A DNA stretch of 53,517 bases from assembly GCA_902517565.1 (NCBI GenBank), contig CABYCU010000003.1, positions 1 through 53,517 of the forward strand, in the 5' to 3' direction. The translations under genes and the position numbers were made by a program. The DNA comes from an uncultured SAR86 cluster bacterium. Its GTDB lineage: Bacteria > Pseudomonadota > Gammaproteobacteria > Magnimaribacterales > Magnimaribacteraceae. The notes below the pieces were generated by a model. That model searched no databases. It was given only the letters and a program-made list of their open reading frames with translations, and was not told where the DNA came from. Below are positions 36,104-45,950 of this stretch, one piece after another; position 1 is the first letter of the stretch, and each line of letters begins with the position of its first letter.

Positions 36104-37945
36104 ATGCAATACTTAAATAATTTAAAGCAAGATGAAAAAGACATCAGATCGTTAAAAGATAGATCAAAAATAATTTTTATTTTTTTTCTTATTTTATCTT
36201 TCTTAGGGATTTTCAAGATACTACAGCTTACTGTCCTTGATGCCAATCTGTATATTGACGATGCTGATAAGAACAGAATTATTGAAAAACCAATATATCC
36301 AGCACGTGGATTAATAAAACTTCAAAACGGAAAAATTATTGCAGAAAACATTGTTACAAAAGATTTATTTATACAAAAGAAACTCATAGAGTCTTCTATG
36401 GAACAATTAAATTTTCTTGAGAAAGTGGTTTTAGATAATAGGGAGATAAACTTAATTGCGCTTGAAGAATATAAAAGTGAAGATAATTTCTTATTACTCA
36501 GCAGTTTAAATAATCAAGAGACGGCAAAATTTGAGCTTAATAAAGATTCTATGCCGAATATCAAATTAGAGACAACACTGAAGCGATATTTACCTCAGAA
36601 AAATCTTTTTTCGCATGTTATTGGCCATTTAGGAAGATTAACGGTAGAAGAAAAAAAATTTTTACCTAGATTTGAATATCCCTCGTCTTCTTTTTTAGGG
36701 AAAGTAGGGATTGAGAAATTTTATGAAGAAGAGCTGAAAGGCTTACCCGGAATGAGTTTCATTGAAGTTGATGTCCATGGAAATAGAGTAAGGGAAATCA
36801 ATAGAGATCTTCCTTCAAAACCAGAAAATATAACACTAACTCTAGATTTAGACTTACAAAAGATTGCTCAAGCAGAGCTAGGAAATAGAAAAGGTGCTAT
36901 CGTGGCCCTGGACCCATTAACTGGCTTTATAAAAGTAATGGTAAGTTCTCCAGATTACAATCCCAATATTCTGAATGGTTCGGAAAGAGGAACTTCTTAT
37001 GAAAGTTATCTACAAGACGATGCTCCTTTTTTCAATAGAGCAATATCCGGATCTTATCCTCCTGCATCTACAATCAAACCCTTTGTAGGTCTTTTGGGAT
37101 TGGAAGAGGGCATTATCACCCAACAAACACAGATTGAAGATAAAGGCTATTTTCAATTAAAAGAAGATGGAAGGAGATATCGTGGATGGAAAGAAGATGG
37201 TCACGGACAGGTTAACTTAAATAAAGCCATAGTAGAGTCATCTGATGTTTATTTTTATGAACTTTCTTCGAAACTAACAATAGATCGTATTTCTAGCTTT
37301 TTATCAGATTTCGGGTTTGGAAAATTAACTGGAATAGATTTACATAACGAAACCCAGAGTATTTTACCAACAAGAAATTGGAAATTAGGAAATATAGGAG
37401 AGCCTTGGTTTATCGGGGACACCATCAATATAGGAATTGGCCAAGGATATATTTCTTCAACCCCTATGCAGCTATTATCATCCATTACAGCAATAGCCAA
37501 TAAAGGAAGAGTCTATAAGCCAAGAATAGTCAGCAGCGTAGGATCAAGGTCATTCGAGCCTGAAATCTTATATGAAATTAAGATTGCTGATGAAGATCAT
37601 TGGAATACGATAGAACAATCCATGATCCAGGTAATTCAATCTTGGAATGGGACTGCTCATAACTTGTATGAGAAGGACAGTGCGGTCATAGCAGGTAAAA
37701 CAGGAACAGCACAAATTAAGAGCTTAACTGATCAAGATTTAACAGTCAGAGAAGAATATGAGGAAATAAGAGATATTATTAAGAACAGAGATCACGCACT
37801 ATTTGCGAGCTATGGACCTGTACCAAATCCAAATTTAGCTGTATTAGTTATCGTAGAAAATGGAGAATCCGGCAGTGCTGTAGCAGCTCCAATTGCTAAA
37901 AAACTTATCGAAGCTTATCAAAGAATAATCAAGAACTATGAGTAA
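36104..37945 (+). CDS. mrdA: Penicillin-binding protein 2 (elongasome transpeptidase)
   Basis: PBP2 cross-links peptidoglycan during lateral wall growth with RodA and MreB. The 613-residue protein has a single N-terminal membrane anchor (about residues 24-44), a pedestal domain and the class B transpeptidase domain. SxxK is in PASTIKP, S-x-D in SSDVYFY and KTG in GKTGTAQ. I start at ATG 36104; TTG at 36101 would add only one residue. No strong Shine-Dalgarno is visible. It lies 4 bases after rlmH and overlaps rodA by 8 bases. Confidence 0.97.
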   Translation: MQYLNNLKQDEKDIRSLKDRSKIIFIFFLILSFLGIFKILQLTVLDANLYIDDADKNRIIEKPIYPARGLIKLQNGKIIAENIVTKDLFIQKKLIESSMEQLNFLEKVVLDNREINLIALEEYKSEDNFLLLSSLNNQETAKFELNKDSMPNIKLETTLKRYLPQKNLFSHVIGHLGRLTVEEKKFLPRFEYPSSSFLGKVGIEKFYEEELKGLPGMSFIEVDVHGNRVREINRDLPSKPENITLTLDLDLQKIAQAELGNRKGAIVALDPLTGFIKVMVSSPDYNPNILNGSERGTSYESYLQDDAPFFNRAISGSYPPASTIKPFVGLLGLEEGIITQQTQIEDKGYFQLKEDGRRYRGWKEDGHGQVNLNKAIVESSDVYFYELSSKLTIDRISSFLSDFGFGKLTGIDLHNETQSILPTRNWKLGNIGEPWFIGDTINIGIGQGYISSTPMQLLSSITAIANKGRVYKPRIVSSVGSRSFEPEILYEIKIADEDHWNTIEQSMIQVIQSWNGTAHNLYEKDSAVIAGKTGTAQIKSLTDQDLTVREEYEEIRDIIKNRDHALFASYGPVPNPNLAVLVIVENGESGSAVAAPIAKKLIEAYQRIIKNYE

Positions 37946-39065
37946 TAGGAACCCTCTAGACTATTCACTAAATAAACCTCTTGTTAGAAGCTTTAATCCA
38001 CTGAGTTACATTTTTAAAGATTTACCTCTTTTCTTAGGACTCATTACACTCCTTGCTCTTGGATTGCTTATGCTTTTTAGTGCGAGTGGTCAATCCATAA
38101 GTATGGTTTCAAGGCAGTTAGTATTCATTATTCTTGGCTTATTTCTTTTACTATTTGTCTCTCATCTGAAGCCAAGTTCCTATAAGAATCTACTCATGAA
38201 TTCTTATTGGATTGGTATATTCTTGCTTATATATGTTTTGATAAACCCTGCTAGTGGTTATGAGACCAGCAGATGGATAGATTTAGGATTCTTTTCTTTC
38301 CAGCCTTCAGAAATAGTGCGATTAATTCTACCCCTATCCATTACAGCCTATTTATTTAGGAAAGATAAAGAACCGCAATCTAAAGATTGGGTAATCACTA
38401 CCTTCGCAGCACTATTTTGTTCATATTTAGTTTATAAACAGCCTGACCTAGGCACTGCCATCATAGTATTTACTTCTGGGCTTATTCCTATTTTTTTAGC
38501 AGGCTTACCTCTACTTATAATCTTAGTCTATATTCTAATTTTTAGTCTTATTACGCCCTTAATTTGGTCTAATGTTCTTTTAGACTATCAGAAAGAAAGA
38601 ATTTTAACCTTATTAGATCCAAGTGCTGATCCTTTAGGCTCTGGGTGGAATATAGCTCAATCTCAAACTGCCATTGGTTCAGGTGGAGTCTACGGAAAAG
38701 GTTATCTTCAAGGGACTCAGAGCCAACTTGATTTCATACCAGAGAGCCATTCTGACTTCATCTTTTCGGTTATTGGAGAAGAATTTGGTTTAATCGGAAT
38801 GTTTTTTCTTTTTATTCTTTACGGATTCATTCTTTGGCGTGTATTCAAGATAGGACTAAATGCACAATCAAATTTTGAGAGACTGATAAGCTGTTCCTTG
38901 GGTTTTATTTTTTTATTATTTATTTTGATAAATGTCTTAATGGTTATAGGTATAATTCCTGTAGTAGGGGTTCCACTTCCTTTAGTAAGTCAAGGAGGAA
39001 CTTCTATAGTGGTGCATTTAGTAGCATTTGGAGTAATTCTCTCAACAAAAAAACCACAACTATGA
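37938..39065 (+). CDS. rodA: RodA, SEDS-family peptidoglycan glycosyltransferase
   Basis: RodA polymerises lipid II into glycan strands as the partner of PBP2. The 375-residue membrane protein has about ten hydrophobic helices. SEDS hallmarks include LLMLFSASGQS, RWIDLGFFSFQPSEIVRL, KQPDLGTAIIV, the GKGYLQGTQSQLDFIPESHSDFIFSVIGEE extracytoplasmic loop, and the C-terminal GVPLPLVSQGGTSI. Its start overlaps mrdA by 8 bases and its end overlaps mltB by 4 bases, so the elongasome pair and hydrolase are coupled. Confidence 0.97.
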   Translation: MSNRNPLDYSLNKPLVRSFNPLSYIFKDLPLFLGLITLLALGLLMLFSASGQSISMVSRQLVFIILGLFLLLFVSHLKPSSYKNLLMNSYWIGIFLLIYVLINPASGYETSRWIDLGFFSFQPSEIVRLILPLSITAYLFRKDKEPQSKDWVITTFAALFCSYLVYKQPDLGTAIIVFTSGLIPIFLAGLPLLIILVYILIFSLITPLIWSNVLLDYQKERILTLLDPSADPLGSGWNIAQSQTAIGSGGVYGKGYLQGTQSQLDFIPESHSDFIFSVIGEEFGLIGMFFLFILYGFILWRVFKIGLNAQSNFERLISCSLGFIFLLFILINVLMVIGIIPVVGVPLPLVSQGGTSIVVHLVAFGVILSTKKPQL

Positions 39066-40039
39066 ATTTACGAATACTTTTATTATTTAAAATAATTTTT
39101 CTAGGCTCGTTTCAGTTTTTATACGCTGACTATTCATCTAGAGAAGAGGTTAAAGATTTTATTCTCTATATGTCAGAAAAGCATAATTTTGACTCTTCCG
39201 AACTAGCCAAGTTATTTGATCAGGCCCTTTACCAAGAGAAAGTTATTAGGATTATGAATAGGCAACCCGAAGGAACAATGACCTGGGGTAGATATAAAGA
39301 AATGATGATTTCGGACTCTAGGATCTCTGCAGGTAAGGAATTTATTGCAACTTATAGAAGTGAACTAAAAAAAGCTGAAGAGATTTATGGTGTTCCTGCA
39401 GAGATTATAGCTTCTATAATTGGTATAGAAACGAGATATGGAAGAATTACTGGCAATACAAGAGTCATAGACTCTCTTAGTACTTTAGCTTTTGATTATC
39501 CGAGGCGGTCTAAATTTTTTAAGATCCAACTTGAAGAATTCTTACTACTGAGTAAAGAAGAGCAATTTAACCCTCAAGAAATAAAAGGATCGATAGCAGG
39601 AGCAATGGGATATGGACAATTTATGCCAGATAGTTATAGAAACTATGCAGTTGATTTTGATAAAGATGGCATTCGAGATATTTTAAATAATCCCGTAGAT
39701 GCAATAGGCAGTGTTGCTAATTTCCTTAATAAAAAAGGTAAGTGGAAACCCAATACTCCAATTGCAATGAAGGCTCTTTCTATTGATCGCGATGAAGCTA
39801 TAGAATCATCCTTTAAACCCTATATGACAGACATTGAGTTATCCAAAATTGGTTTAGAGTCAATTGAGAAGATACCCGGCAATTTAAAGTTTGTTCCGAT
39901 ATCTTTAGATTACGAGGAGGGCTACGAATACTGGTTAGGTTTTGATAACTATAATTCTTTATCAAGATACAATCGAAGTAAACTTTATGTTATGGCAGTT
40001 TTTGAATTTAGTAACTTATTATCGGAATATTTAAAGTAA
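39062..40039 (+). CDS. mltB: Lytic murein transglycosylase B
   Basis: MltB cleaves glycan strands with formation of 1,6-anhydroMurNAc. The 325-residue protein has an N-terminal signal (about residues 1-22) without a lipobox Cys, so it is predicted to be soluble in the periplasm or retained by its signal. The catalytic Glu is in GIETRYGRITG. YGQFMPDSYRNYAVDFDKDGIRD includes the calcium-binding EF-hand known in Slt35. The usual rlpA of this operon is missing. Overlaps are 4 bases with rodA and 1 base with dacA. Confidence 0.95.
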   Translation: MNLRILLLFKIIFLGSFQFLYADYSSREEVKDFILYMSEKHNFDSSELAKLFDQALYQEKVIRIMNRQPEGTMTWGRYKEMMISDSRISAGKEFIATYRSELKKAEEIYGVPAEIIASIIGIETRYGRITGNTRVIDSLSTLAFDYPRRSKFFKIQLEEFLLLSKEEQFNPQEIKGSIAGAMGYGQFMPDSYRNYAVDFDKDGIRDILNNPVDAIGSVANFLNKKGKWKPNTPIAMKALSIDRDEAIESSFKPYMTDIELSKIGLESIEKIPGNLKFVPISLDYEEGYEYWLGFDNYNSLSRYNRSKLYVMAVFEFSNLLSEYLK

Positions 40040-41211
40040 TGAATAAAATATCTACAACTTATCTCAAATTTTCTTTAGTTTTTCTTCTTTCACTAGTTAA
40101 TAACACTGTTTCTGCAGAAGAAAGTTTTATACCAAAACCACCTTCTTTAAATGCATCTAACTATATTTTAATGGACGCCATGTCAGGAAGAGTAATTGCC
40201 GAGAGTGGAGCTGACGAGAGAACCGAACCAGCGAGTATTACAAAAATCATGACAGGCTATGTTGCCGTTGATCAGGTGAATAAGGGTTATGTAAATTTGA
40301 ATGATGAAGTCTATATAAGTGAAAACTGCTGGAAGAAAGGCGGCTCTAAAATGTTTATTAGAGAGGGAACGAATGTTCTGTTCTCAGATCTCATGAAGGG
40401 TATGGTTATTCAATCCGGAAATGATGCAAGCTGTGCAATTGCTGAACATGTCGCAGCCTCTGAAGAAGGTTTTGTAGAACTGATGCAATTATATGCTCAA
40501 GAATTAGGACTGAATAACACGCAGTTTAAGAATGTAAGCGGATGGCCAGATCCTGAACATTTTTCTTCTGCTAGAGATTTGGCTATTTTAACTCAGCAAA
40601 TGATAACTAGGTTTCCAGAACATTATGCTCTCTATAAAGAGAAATATTTCACTTATAACGATATTAAACAAAGAAATAGGAATAGCCTTCTTTGGCAGGA
40701 TGAATCTATCGATGGTGTTAAAACAGGCCACACCGAGAATGCAGGCTATTGTTTAATAACATCAGGTGTAAGAAATGACACTAGGCTAATAGCAGTCACA
40801 TTAAGAAGCTCTAGTGAAAAATCTAGATTAACAGATAATAGAAGGTTATTAGATTACGGATTTAGATACTTTAGAACTAAGAAGGTCTTAGAAGTTAATA
40901 CTGTCCTAACAAATGAGCAAGTATGGGGCGGAGAAGATGAGACTGTTGAACTCACAGCTTCTACAGATTTATTCCTAACACTTTCTCCTAGAGATTTCCC
41001 AAGAGTAGAATCAAAAATCAGACTAAATGACTATCTCCAAGCACCTCTAGAAGTTGGTCAAGTTGTTGGGTCTATTGATTTAATGTTAGATGGAGATTCA
41101 ATAGCAAATGTCGATGTTGTGGCTAAGAGTAATATAGCAGCCCTAGGATTTTTTGGACGAGCCTGGTCTAACGTTAAATTATTAACTCATCAGTTCTTGA
41201 TGGAGGAATAA
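40039..41211 (+). CDS. dacA: D-alanyl-D-alanine carboxypeptidase (PBP5/6 type)
   Basis: This low-molecular-weight PBP removes the terminal D-alanine from pentapeptides. The 390-residue protein has a cleavable signal peptide (about residues 1-26, ending VSAEE) and the three active-site motifs: SxxK in SITKIMTGY, SxN in SGNDASC and KTG in VKTGHTENAG. The C-terminal beta domain and amphipathic membrane anchor (FFGRAWSNVKLLTHQFL) are present. It starts in the TAATG overlap with mltB. The released D-alanine may feed the next gene, a D-amino acid aminotransferase. Confidence 0.96.
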   Translation: MNKISTTYLKFSLVFLLSLVNNTVSAEESFIPKPPSLNASNYILMDAMSGRVIAESGADERTEPASITKIMTGYVAVDQVNKGYVNLNDEVYISENCWKKGGSKMFIREGTNVLFSDLMKGMVIQSGNDASCAIAEHVAASEEGFVELMQLYAQELGLNNTQFKNVSGWPDPEHFSSARDLAILTQQMITRFPEHYALYKEKYFTYNDIKQRNRNSLLWQDESIDGVKTGHTENAGYCLITSGVRNDTRLIAVTLRSSSEKSRLTDNRRLLDYGFRYFRTKKVLEVNTVLTNEQVWGGEDETVELTASTDLFLTLSPRDFPRVESKIRLNDYLQAPLEVGQVVGSIDLMLDGDSIANVDVVAKSNIAALGFFGRAWSNVKLLTHQFLMEE

Positions 41212-41218
41212 AAATTAA

Positions 41219-42055
41219 ATGTGGGTTTTCTTAAATGGAAACATATTAAGAGAAGAAGAGGCCAGGATTTCTCCCCTCGATAGAGGTTTTACATTTGGTG
41301 ATGGCGTTTATGAGGTGATTCCTTCATATAATAATAAGCCTTTCCTTTTTGACGAACATTTGGAAAGACTTAAAGATTCCCTCAATAAATTATTCATACC
41401 TCTACCAGGTGTTTTAGATGAACTGGATACAATTCTTTACGAATTGCATAAGAAAAATAAACATAAGAATCAATCTTTTTATATTCAAATAACTCGAGGC
41501 ACACAAGATATTCGTTCTCATGATGCAGAAAAAGATATTGTTCCTACTATTTTTATAACTTCCCAAAGTTTGCAAATAAATCCTTATAGAAATTCACCTG
41601 GAAGAATAGGTCTAAGAGTGCGGTTAGAAGAAGATATCCGCTGGGCTAGATGCGATATAAAGACTACAGGATTAACTGGAAATATATTATCTGCTCATGA
41701 TCCTTCTAAAAAATCTTGTGATGAGATTATCTTTTATAAGGATGGAATAATAAACGAGGGATCAAAATCAAATGTTTTTATACTTTTAGACCAGAAAATT
41801 CTCACACCTTCATTAGATCAGAAGATACTGCCAGGAGTTACAAGGCGTTTTATTATAGAAAGTCTTCGTGACACAGATCTGGAGGTTAAGGAAGTTCCAA
41901 TCAGTTTGGACATGTTTCATCGTTCTGAAGAAATATGGTTAACAAGTTCGACCAAAGAACTACAACCAGTCCATTTTGTTGATAATATTGAGCTTCCTAA
42001 AAAAAGGTCTCAAAATTACATCTGGCCTAAAATTCTCAATTATTTTGATTATTAA
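41219..42055 (+). CDS. dat: D-amino acid aminotransferase (class IV, Dat-like)
   Basis: The 278-residue PLP fold-type IV protein begins VFLNGNILREEEARISPLDRGFTFGDGVYEV, typical of Dat and BCAT enzymes. The catalytic Lys lies in the DIKTTGLTGNIL segment (about residue 145), and EGSKSNVF binds phosphate. Dat-type enzymes interconvert D-alanine and D-glutamate. Position directly after dacA (7-base gap) is common in proteobacteria and favours Dat over aminodeoxychorismate lyase or BCAT. GGAGG of the Shine-Dalgarno lies inside the dacA 3' end, 12 bases before the ATG. Stop interlocks with holA in TTAA. Confidence 0.9.
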   Translation: MWVFLNGNILREEEARISPLDRGFTFGDGVYEVIPSYNNKPFLFDEHLERLKDSLNKLFIPLPGVLDELDTILYELHKKNKHKNQSFYIQITRGTQDIRSHDAEKDIVPTIFITSQSLQINPYRNSPGRIGLRVRLEEDIRWARCDIKTTGLTGNILSAHDPSKKSCDEIIFYKDGIINEGSKSNVFILLDQKILTPSLDQKILPGVTRRFIIESLRDTDLEVKEVPISLDMFHRSEEIWLTSSTKELQPVHFVDNIELPKKRSQNYIWPKILNYFDY

Positions 42056-43023
42056 AAATTCAAAGCTAATTCACGTATTGACTGCCATGCATTCTTCTTC
42101 GAAAGACCTTTAATAGCTGTATCTATCTCAGCTATATCTTTTAGTGATTTTTTTATTTTAGATCTTGAAGTTTTCTTTGCTTTCTCTGAAAGTAAATCTA
42201 AATAATGTCTGGGCCCCCAGATATTATTTGGTGAACCTTCTTCTATAACTTTGTAGAGATTGTAAATTTCTTTTGATAATGCCCATAGAATTAGGGGAGG
42301 CTGTGTGCCTTCAGATTTGAGTAATTCGATAATTTTTACAGTTCTTTTTTTGTCTCCAGAAACGAAGGCATTTGATAAATCAAAAATGCCATATGACGAG
42401 GCATTAGATATAGATTTTTCCATCATTTTAAAATCTATAACTTGTGATGGAAATAATAATGAAAGTTTGATTAATTCTTGCGTCGTAGCAAGTAAATTAC
42501 CTTCAGTTTTTTCTGAGAGTAAATTTATGGCATTTTGGTCTATTTTTATATTAAGCCCTATAGCTCTTTTGCTTATCCATTTTGGCATAGAGGAAATATG
42601 GATCGGTGATTCAATCACTGTAGTTCCTGTTTCTTCAAGTGATTTAGCCCAAGCACTCGACTGTGCTTTCTTTTCAAGTCTCTCTGCAGAAAAGATTAAT
42701 AGTTTATTTTCATCAGGGTTAGCACAGTACTCCTTGATAGCCTTAGATCCTTTATTACCTGGTCCTATGCCTATTAACTTGATTTCTATTATTTTTTTTG
42801 ACCCAAATAAATCAAGATTTTCATTAGTAGTTTCAAGGAAAGACCAATCAGTATCCTTAGAAATGATAAAAGTCTGTTTTTCTTCAAAACCATTTTTTTT
42901 TGCTAATTTTATGACCTGGTCACTTAGCTCTGTTATTTGAATAGACTCTTCAGCAAAGAAAGTATAGATGCCTTGAATCTGATTCTCGCTTTCACGAAAA
43001 AAAGTATCTCTATTGAGTTTCAT
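42052..43023 (-). CDS. holA: DNA polymerase III subunit delta HolA
   Basis: The delta subunit opens the beta sliding clamp as part of the clamp loader. The 323-residue protein has the delta pattern: GIYTFFAEESIQITELSDQVIK, then KKIIEIKLIGIGPGNKG, LLIFSAERLEKKAQSSAW and the C-terminal LILWALSKEIYNLYKV. It lacks Walker motifs, as expected for delta. It is slightly shorter than the E. coli protein. It overlaps lptE by 14 bases in the usual leuS-lptE-holA order. Confidence 0.93.
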   Translation of the reverse strand: MKLNRDTFFRESENQIQGIYTFFAEESIQITELSDQVIKLAKKNGFEEKQTFIISKDTDWSFLETTNENLDLFGSKKIIEIKLIGIGPGNKGSKAIKEYCANPDENKLLIFSAERLEKKAQSSAWAKSLEETGTTVIESPIHISSMPKWISKRAIGLNIKIDQNAINLLSEKTEGNLLATTQELIKLSLLFPSQVIDFKMMEKSISNASSYGIFDLSNAFVSGDKKRTVKIIELLKSEGTQPPLILWALSKEIYNLYKVIEEGSPNNIWGPRHYLDLLSEKAKKTSRSKIKKSLKDIAEIDTAIKGLSKKNAWQSIRELALNF

Positions 43024-43504
43024 ATTTCTGGCTTGCCAATAAGAATTCCATATTTTTTAAAGCTCTTCTTATAAAATTTTCTGATGTAATCTCAATCTCT
43101 TTCTCAAATGCTAGAATATTTGATTGATTAAAATCTATAAATTTTGAATCGTTAAATTGGTTAATGAACTTTTTAGAGTTCTTTTTTGTTACTTCATAAA
43201 CTATAGAGTAATCTAATCTGACTTGAGTTGTTCTTGCACCAGATCCGATTGAACCGACAAACTTTTCTATTTTGTGTTCTCTAATTTGTAAGGCTAAATC
43301 GTACTTAGAATCTTTTGGCTCTAAGTTATTATTAAGGAGATTTAATTGACGCTCTAATTCTAAATTTAACTCAGAGTCAGTTGCAATAAAATCAATCAGT
43401 TTGTTTGAAAGCACTTCTGATTGTGTTCTTAATTCATATCCACAAGCATTAATGATGAACACAAATAATATAAAAAATACCTTTCTGGAAAAGATGTCTG
43501 TCAT
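43010..43504 (-). CDS. lptE: LPS-assembly lipoprotein LptE
   Basis: LptE plugs the LptD barrel during LPS insertion in the outer membrane. The 164-residue protein starts with a lipoprotein signal with the lipobox INAC (Cys about 21), followed immediately by GYELR, the typical LptE mature N-terminus. The remaining sequence is the alpha/beta sandwich with YDLALQIREHKIEKF and VRLDYSIVYEV. It is small and divergent, as LptE usually is, so context (between leuS and holA) carries much weight. It overlaps leuS by 4 and holA by 14 bases. Confidence 0.93.
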   Translation of the reverse strand: MTDIFSRKVFFILFVFIINACGYELRTQSEVLSNKLIDFIATDSELNLELERQLNLLNNNLEPKDSKYDLALQIREHKIEKFVGSIGSGARTTQVRLDYSIVYEVTKKNSKKFINQFNDSKFIDFNQSNILAFEKEIEITSENFIRRALKNMEFLLASQKYETQ

Positions 43505-45948
43505 ACAACTATATTAATTATCTTGCCAGGAACATAAATAACCTTCCTCACTTTTTTAGTTTCAGTATGTATAGCAATCTTTTCATCGGCTAGGGATAAA
43601 GACTTTATTTCCTCTTCTGGGGTATCACTAGCGACCTCTATTTGCGAACGCAACTTTCCATTGACTTGTATGGCTATTGTTAATTTACTATCTTCTAATA
43701 GATCTTCTTCAATTTCGGGCCATCCGACATCTAAAATTAATTCAGAAGGGTAGATCTTCCACCATAGGAATTGGCTAAGATGAGGTGTAATTGGAGATAG
43801 CATAATTAAAATTGCTTCTATAGCTTCATTAACAGCTCTTCTACATTCTTTATTTGAATTTTCTTCAAGAAACTCTTTAGGAATTTCATTTGATAATTCC
43901 ATGATTGCTGCAATTGCGGTATTGAAACTATGTCTTCTTAAGTAGTCATCCTTTACTTTAGCTAGAGTTTTATGTGTTTTAGATCTAAGTTTATTGATTG
44001 CTTCCTCTGAAGACTGGAGAGACCCAGATTCAGGGATACCCAAATCTATATGTTTATTAACCAATCTCCATATTCTATTTATAAATCTATTAGCGCCTTG
44101 AACACCTTGATCAGACCACTCTAAAGACTGTTCAGGAGGAGCTGCAAACATAACAAAAAGTCTGACAGTATCTGCACCATATTTCTCTATAAGCCCCTGG
44201 GGATCGACTGTATTTCCTTTAGATTTTGACATTTTAGTGCCGTCTTTTAATACCATTCCTTGACACAGCAGATTTTTAAAAGGCTCGTCCCCTTCAATCA
44301 ATCCTAGATCTCTCATACACCTATAAAAGAATCTAGAATAGAGCAAATGTAAAACCGCATGTTCGATCCCTCCAACGTATTGATCAACTGGTAACCAATA
44401 CTTTGCTCTGTCATCTATCATAGAATCCTTGCTATCGAAACTTGCAAATCTTGCGTAATACCATGATGACTCAAAAAATGTATCAAAGGTATCAGTCTCA
44501 CGTTTTACTTTCTTACCATCTTGTTCGACATTTAGGAATTCATCCATATCTTTTAGAGGAGAGCTAACGCCTTGAAATGCAACTGTAGTTGGGAGTTTTA
44601 CTGGAAGGTCTTTGGCACCAAATGTATTAATTCCGTCACTTAACACGGGGATAGGAGCGCCCCAATAACGTTGCCTGGAGACACCCCAGTCTCTTAGCCT
44701 AAAATTTGTTTCTTTTTTTCCGCATTTTAATTTTTTAGCTTTTATTTCAATAGCTTTGAAGGCCTCTTCAAAATTTAACCCGTCAAATTCTCCAGAATTA
44801 ATTAATTTATTTTTTTCAATAAAAGCTTCACTTGTTGACTCTGTCTCTCCAGGACCTTCGATAACTTGAAGGATTGGTAATTCATACTTTGTTGCGAATT
44901 CAAAATCCCTTTGATCATGAGCTGGAACTCCCATAAGCGCACCAGAACCATAATCACTAAGTACAAAGTTTCCTATCCAGATAGGTATTTTTTTCCCAGT
45001 GAATGGATGAACTGCATCGATTCCGGTATAGATGCCTTCTTTTTCTTGCTTGGCAAAATCTGCTTCTGACTGTTTTACTTTATTCTGCTCTTCTATAAAT
45101 TGTCTAATCAAATCATCTTCTTTTGATCTTGCTTTGCTTAGGAAATGAGATGCTGAGATCGCAATAAATGAGACCCCCATTATCGTATCAGGTCTTGTGG
45201 TAAAGACATTTATGCTGTTCTCGTAATTATTTACTTCAAAAGTAAAGTTCATCCCTTCCGATTTACCTATCCAATTTTTCTGCTGAGTTTTAACTTGTTC
45301 AGGCCATCCTGTAAGCAGTTCTGTGCCTGCTAGTAACTCTTCGGCGTAATCAGTTATTTTTAAGAACCATTGCTTAAGTCTTTTCTTCTCGACTTCAGCT
45401 CCTGAGCGCCAACCCTTGCCATCTATAACTTGCTCATTTGCCAAGACAGTCTGATCAACAGGATCCCAATTTACTTCTGCTTCTTCTTGATATGCCATTC
45501 CTTTTTCTAGCATTTGCAAGAAAAACCATTGCTCCCATTTATAGTAATCTTCTTCTGAAGTAGCAAATTCCCTTTTCCAGTCGTAAGCAAATCCCAGCTG
45601 TGTAAGTTGGGTCTTCATACTTTCTATATTTTCAAGAGTCCAAGAAGAAGGTTGAACTTTGTTATTTATGGCAGCATTCTCAGCAGGCAGGCCAAAGGCA
45701 TCCCAGCCCATTGGCTGTAAAACATTTTTTCCCAGCATCCTTTGAAATCTGCTTATTGCATCTCCAATACTATAGTTCCTGACATGTCCCATATGTATTG
45801 AGCCACTAGGGTAGGGAAACATGCTCAAACAGAAGTATTTTTCTTTATTAGGATCTTCAGTTACAGAAAATGTTTCATTTTCAGACCAATAGTTTTGAAC
45901 TTCTTTTTCAATATTCCCTGGTTCATAAGGAAAATCTTCTTCGGGCAT
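43501..45948 (-). CDS. leuS: Leucyl-tRNA synthetase
   Basis: The 815-residue class I synthetase charges tRNA-Leu. The HIGH motif appears as HMGH at 52-55 in GSIHMGHVRNYSIGDA and KMSKS as GTKMSKSKGN. The CP1 editing domain holds TTRPDTIMG-like VFTTRPDTIMGVSF and LMGVPAHDQRD, so editing residues are intact. The length is 40 to 50 residues below the E. coli enzyme, mostly in the insertions. It overlaps lptE by 4 bases and lies 2 bases after accC. No leucine-codon or T-box leader is present. Confidence 0.98.
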   Translation of the reverse strand: MPEEDFPYEPGNIEKEVQNYWSENETFSVTEDPNKEKYFCLSMFPYPSGSIHMGHVRNYSIGDAISRFQRMLGKNVLQPMGWDAFGLPAENAAINNKVQPSSWTLENIESMKTQLTQLGFAYDWKREFATSEEDYYKWEQWFFLQMLEKGMAYQEEAEVNWDPVDQTVLANEQVIDGKGWRSGAEVEKKRLKQWFLKITDYAEELLAGTELLTGWPEQVKTQQKNWIGKSEGMNFTFEVNNYENSINVFTTRPDTIMGVSFIAISASHFLSKARSKEDDLIRQFIEEQNKVKQSEADFAKQEKEGIYTGIDAVHPFTGKKIPIWIGNFVLSDYGSGALMGVPAHDQRDFEFATKYELPILQVIEGPGETESTSEAFIEKNKLINSGEFDGLNFEEAFKAIEIKAKKLKCGKKETNFRLRDWGVSRQRYWGAPIPVLSDGINTFGAKDLPVKLPTTVAFQGVSSPLKDMDEFLNVEQDGKKVKRETDTFDTFFESSWYYARFASFDSKDSMIDDRAKYWLPVDQYVGGIEHAVLHLLYSRFFYRCMRDLGLIEGDEPFKNLLCQGMVLKDGTKMSKSKGNTVDPQGLIEKYGADTVRLFVMFAAPPEQSLEWSDQGVQGANRFINRIWRLVNKHIDLGIPESGSLQSSEEAINKLRSKTHKTLAKVKDDYLRRHSFNTAIAAIMELSNEIPKEFLEENSNKECRRAVNEAIEAILIMLSPITPHLSQFLWWKIYPSELILDVGWPEIEEDLLEDSKLTIAIQVNGKLRSQIEVASDTPEEEIKSLSLADEKIAIHTETKKVRKVIYVPGKIINIVV

Positions 45949-45950
45949 TT

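Noticed and set aside
42305-42940. Open frame of 211 codons on the plus strand
   Set aside because: It lies entirely antisense to holA, is serine- and leucine-rich with no family features, and starts inside the delta subunit gene. Long antisense frames arise readily opposite AT-rich coding DNA.
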